NCBI GenBank assembly: GCA_020216575.1
Contig: JAIUYC010000137.1
Span: 1 to 7,859 of the forward strand
Direction of reading: 5' to 3'
Source: Coleofasciculus sp. S288
GTDB taxonomy: Bacteria > Cyanobacteriota > Cyanobacteriia > Cyanobacteriales > Coleofasciculaceae
Length of the DNA stretch: 7,859 nucleotides
The notes beneath the pieces were generated by a model that was not told where the DNA came from, ran no database searches, and was given only the letters and a program-made list of their open reading frames with translations. Made by a program: the position numbers and the translations under genes. Shown here one piece after another: positions 5,882-7,859 of the stretch. Each line of letters opens with the position of its first letter. Positions within the stretch are counted from its first letter, which is position 1.

Positions 5882-6266
5882 GCGATCGCAGATGAATAAA
5901 ACCGCCCAGATTGACCCCTATAGACTCTCATAGAGCAGCTTGCGGAAGACGAGCGAGAGTCGGATTTAAGCAGTGGATCGTATTTTTTTCTGAGGTTAAA
6001 GGGTGGATCGGCAAAGAGTTGAGCTTCACCGTTATCCTGTTCTCTCGGCAAGGTGCGAATAATTATGAAGTGAATTTAGCCCCTGCCTCAGGCTGGTTCG
6101 CCTCTAATTTGCCAATTTTTTAATTTTTCAATTGAACTTAATTTAACTATCACTTTACGTTCCCATAAGTAATGCATGGGAGCATTGACAGGGTGGCGAC
6201 TTATGGACTTCATCAAAATTTTGATGGATTGTCCCTCTAAGTTACTTTAGATAGGTTCTTGGTTTT
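5882..6266. other. Flanking DNA without a convincing gene
   Basis: The short frames here (about 70 codons on each strand) have no recognisable domains and no ribosome sites. The stretch opens with a HIP1 site (5882-5889). It also holds a 7-bp inverted repeat GACTCTC/GAGAGTC (5923-5929 and 5955-5961), an 8-bp direct repeat GTGGATCG (5973 and 6003), and a 16-bp palindrome near its right side. No tRNA gene or fragment could be found, although V-K CASTs often sit beside tRNA genes. Confidence 0.5.
6211..6226. promoter_or_regulatory. Perfect 16-bp palindrome upstream of the secreted-protein gene
   Basis: CATCAAAATTTTGATG is fully symmetric, and GGAC (6205-6208) and GTCC (6231-6234) add outer symmetry. 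It lies about 40 bp before the GTG start of the next gene, where an operator would be expected. No regulator can be named. Confidence 0.35.
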
Positions 6267-6785
6267 GTGGCGCAAAAGACTTTAACTCGCCAGTTTCTAA
6301 TAGCTTTTACCGCAGCGTGTATTTTGGGATTCCTGAATGGCAGTGATCGACCCGCACACGCAGAAGCGCAAGATGTCGTTCTGAATATACCTGTGTATGG
6401 TCAAACCGTGTATAGCGATTTGACCGCGCAGGTAGAGTCATTAGTGAGCAATGCCATTAATCGTCAATTTGAGCAAAATCCTGACTTGTCAACTATTCAA
6501 GTAGTTGTTATGGGCGAGCGCCATGGTGAAATCATCCCAATTCTAACTACAACGGTTTCTCGTACTCAGTGGCAAGAAAATCCCCGGGTAAACGCTTGGA
6601 CTAGATACTATAGTGCCTCCTACGCACTGCTGCAACGGCATGAACAGGCAGAAACAGTAGCAATGGCTCCGGTCAGATCTACTGCTATGAGCGATCTAGA
6701 ACGATCCTTTCAAATCGATGAAGCCTTTGATTCAGGACGTCTAACTGGACAAACTGCTCAGGAATACCTCAGTGACTTGGATTGA
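6267..6785 (+). CDS. Small exported protein of unknown function
   Basis: This 172-residue protein starts with GTG at 6267; no better in-frame start exists, and a weak AGGTTC lies about 12 nt upstream. The N-terminus is a Sec-type signal peptide: basic residues at 4 and 8, a hydrophobic core at about 10-22, and a likely cleavage after PAHA (residue 32). The mature part of about 140 residues begins with a beta-rich stretch (VVLNIPVYGQTVYSDL), then a helix (LTAQVESLVSNAINRQFEQN), a strand (TIQVVVMGERHGEIIPILTT), and an acidic helical tail ending at QTAQEYLSDLD. It has few cysteines and no membrane anchor beyond the signal. I do not recognise a named family. It is probably a periplasmic or secreted host protein, unrelated to the transposon, with 239 bp to the next gene on the same strand. 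Confidence 0.75.
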   Translation: MAQKTLTRQFLIAFTAACILGFLNGSDRPAHAEAQDVVLNIPVYGQTVYSDLTAQVESLVSNAINRQFEQNPDLSTIQVVVMGERHGEIIPILTTTVSRTQWQENPRVNAWTRYYSASYALLQRHEQAETVAMAPVRSTAMSDLERSFQIDEAFDSGRLTGQTAQEYLSDLD

Positions 6786-6901
6786 TTTTGGATGAGTGAG
6801 TGACGTGGCTAAAACGTGATTGACAAGTAAGCGTTAGCGGCTCAACAGCAGAGCATTGCAAGTCTTTTCCCAGTTTACCAGTGAAGTTTCTCATGAGGAA
6901 A

Positions 6902-6919
6902 AACTCAAACTTTTGAGTT
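6902..6919. other. Inverted repeat after the secreted-protein gene
   Basis: AACTCAAA-CT-TTTGAGTT is a perfect 8-bp inverted repeat. On the minus strand it runs into TTTTT, but no minus-strand gene ends here. On the plus strand no T-run follows. An AT-rich stem of this kind may be a binding site in the phosphatase upstream region. Confidence 0.3.
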
Positions 6920-6985
6920 GGGGAGTGTTAGCCATGTTTTAGCTCAAAAACAAAGTCAATCTTAGTTCACGTTTGCAAACAACAC

Positions 6986-7009
6986 GTTCAACATTAAAAG
7001 TTCAACATT
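6986..7009 (+). repeat. Tandem 10-bp direct repeat before the phosphatase gene
   Basis: GTTCAACATT occurs at 6986-6995 and 7000-7009, one step of 14 bp, just upstream of the AGGAG ribosome site. The palindrome GTTTGCAAAC (6971-6980) is adjacent. This is not the cyanobacterial Pho box, which consists of 8-bp units stepped by 11 bp, but a tandem activator site is plausible. Confidence 0.4.
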
Positions 7010-7024
7010 GAGAGGAGAACACAG

Positions 7025-7859
7025 ATGATTCACGATAACGGAAGCAGCAATAGGTCGGGCAATCGCTCTTTTGAAGATGTCCTTCGAGTGAGAATGTCTA
7101 GGCGCAACGTCATTGCTCGAGGCGCTGCACTGTCAGCGACTGGCTTTTTAGCGGCACTGGCTGGCAACGAGCTTTTTGCCCAAAATGCCACCGCTGCGAA
7201 AACTCAGGGCGTTAGCAATACCGTAGCTCAAGGTTCCGGTAGTGCGATCGCCCAAGGTTCAGGTGGCAGCCTAATCAAATTCTCTCCGGTTCCTGCCGCC
7301 AATGCTTCAGGTCCGGTACCCACGATTTCGTCAGATTACCAGTTTGACGTGTTGATCCCCTGGGGTACTCCACTCCAACCGGGTGGCCCAACCTACGACG
7401 GTAATCCAAATACACGACCGACGTCCGCCCAACAGACCCAACAAGTGGGGATTGGTCATGATGGCATGTGGCTTTTTCCCATTGGAAACGGCAATGACCA
7501 CGGGATGCTCGCCATCAACAACGAATACGGCACTAATCCGCATATATTAGGCAAAGCAGCACCGGAGAGTCTCGAAGATGTGCGCCTCTCTCAACATGCT
7601 CATGGCGTCTCAGTGGTTGAGATTAGAAAGATCAACGGCAAGTGGCAGGTAGTAGGTAGCAATAATGCTCGCCGCATCCACGGCAACACACCCGTAACCT
7701 TCAGCGGACCAGCAGCCAACAGCGCACTGCTGAAGACGCCTGCGGGGAATGCTCCCTTGGGTACACTGAATAACTGCGCCAATGGCAAAACCCCCTGGGG
7801 AACCTACTTGAGCTGTGAAGAGAATTTCAACGGCTATTTCGGTGCTACTGGTGCGTGGA
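7025..7859 (+). CDS. phoX: PhoX-family alkaline phosphatase, N-terminal 278 residues
   Basis: PhoX enzymes are calcium/iron-dependent, Tat-exported phosphatases that release phosphate from organic esters in the periplasm or outside the cell. ATG 7025 follows a good ribosome site (AGGAG, about 7 nt upstream). A twin-arginine motif SRRNVI (25-30) precedes the hydrophobic stretch 34-47. PhoX/DUF839 signatures follow: GHDGMWLFP (144-152), MLAINNEYGT (161-170), VRLSQHAHGVSVVEI (186-200) and NNCANGKTPWGTYLSCEENF (249-268), with Cys251 and Cys264 likely forming the family's disulfide. A low-complexity linker (AQGSGS repeats, 68-82) joins signal and domain. The gene runs off the window, so the second half of the metal site is unseen. 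It is a host gene, probably phosphate-regulated, though I see no clear Pho box. Confidence 0.9.
   Translation, partial: MIHDNGSSNRSGNRSFEDVLRVRMSRRNVIARGAALSATGFLAALAGNELFAQNATAAKTQGVSNTVAQGSGSAIAQGSGGSLIKFSPVPAANASGPVPTISSDYQFDVLIPWGTPLQPGGPTYDGNPNTRPTSAQQTQQVGIGHDGMWLFPIGNGNDHGMLAINNEYGTNPHILGKAAPESLEDVRLSQHAHGVSVVEIRKINGKWQVVGSNNARRIHGNTPVTFSGPAANSALLKTPAGNAPLGTLNNCANGKTPWGTYLSCEENFNGYFGATGAW

Noticed and set aside
5923..5961. Inverted repeat GACTCTC/GAGAGTC as a tRNA or att remnant
   Set aside because: No T-loop GGTTCRA motif, anticodon arm or acceptor pairing could be found.
5911..6123. Open frames of about 70 codons on both strands right of the transposon end
   Set aside because: They have no domain, ribosome site or coding character. 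They overlap one another and the minus-strand frame even covers the end-like sequence.
6861..6885. Pho box upstream of phoX (TTTTCCC / TTTACCA)
   Set aside because: The units match the CTTAACCT consensus poorly and the expected triple repeat with 11-bp step is absent.

Overview
The window looks like cyanobacterial chromosome. The 8-bp HIP1 palindrome GCGATCGC occurs five times (1435, 3227, 3560, 5882, 7244), and the transposon genes resemble cyanobacterial type V-K CRISPR-associated transposons (CASTs). No CRISPR array, tRNA or rRNA gene is visible here.

Positions 1-5845 hold the left part of a V-K type CAST, read on the minus strand from its left end at 5845. The order is tnsB (DDE transposase), tnsC (AAA+ homologue), tniQ, then a small TPR-like gene of unknown function that overlaps the tniQ stop codon. 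After a convergent gap comes a small helix-turn-helix gene on the plus strand. It is divergent from cas12k, whose N-terminal 350 codons fill 1-1051 before the window ends. The missing part of cas12k, the tracrRNA and CRISPR array, any cargo and the right end should lie to the left of position 1. In the usual scheme Cas12k with its guide RNA finds the target, TniQ and TnsC bridge to TnsB, and TnsB joins the ends to DNA.

The most unusual point is TnsC. It aligns along its length with V-K TnsC, but Walker A (usual form GESRTGKT) reads KALNGADL and Walker B (usual IIDE) reads LIVGN. It should therefore be unable to bind or hydrolyse ATP normally, although the frame is intact and TnsB keeps its D, D and E. 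The tniQ-coupled TPR-like gene and the non-canonical TGTCC-type left end also set the element apart from the reference ShCAST.

The left end (5653-5845) is an array of TnsB-like sites. It abuts, with no spacer, a 36-bp sequence (5846-5881) that closely resembles the terminus of a different, ShCAST-type CAST pointing the opposite way. This looks like two CAST ends head to head, the second being a relic or the edge of another element.

To the right is ordinary host DNA: about 385 bp without a convincing gene, a small secreted protein of unknown function (6267-6785), and the first 278 codons of a Tat-exported PhoX-family alkaline phosphatase (7025 to the window edge).
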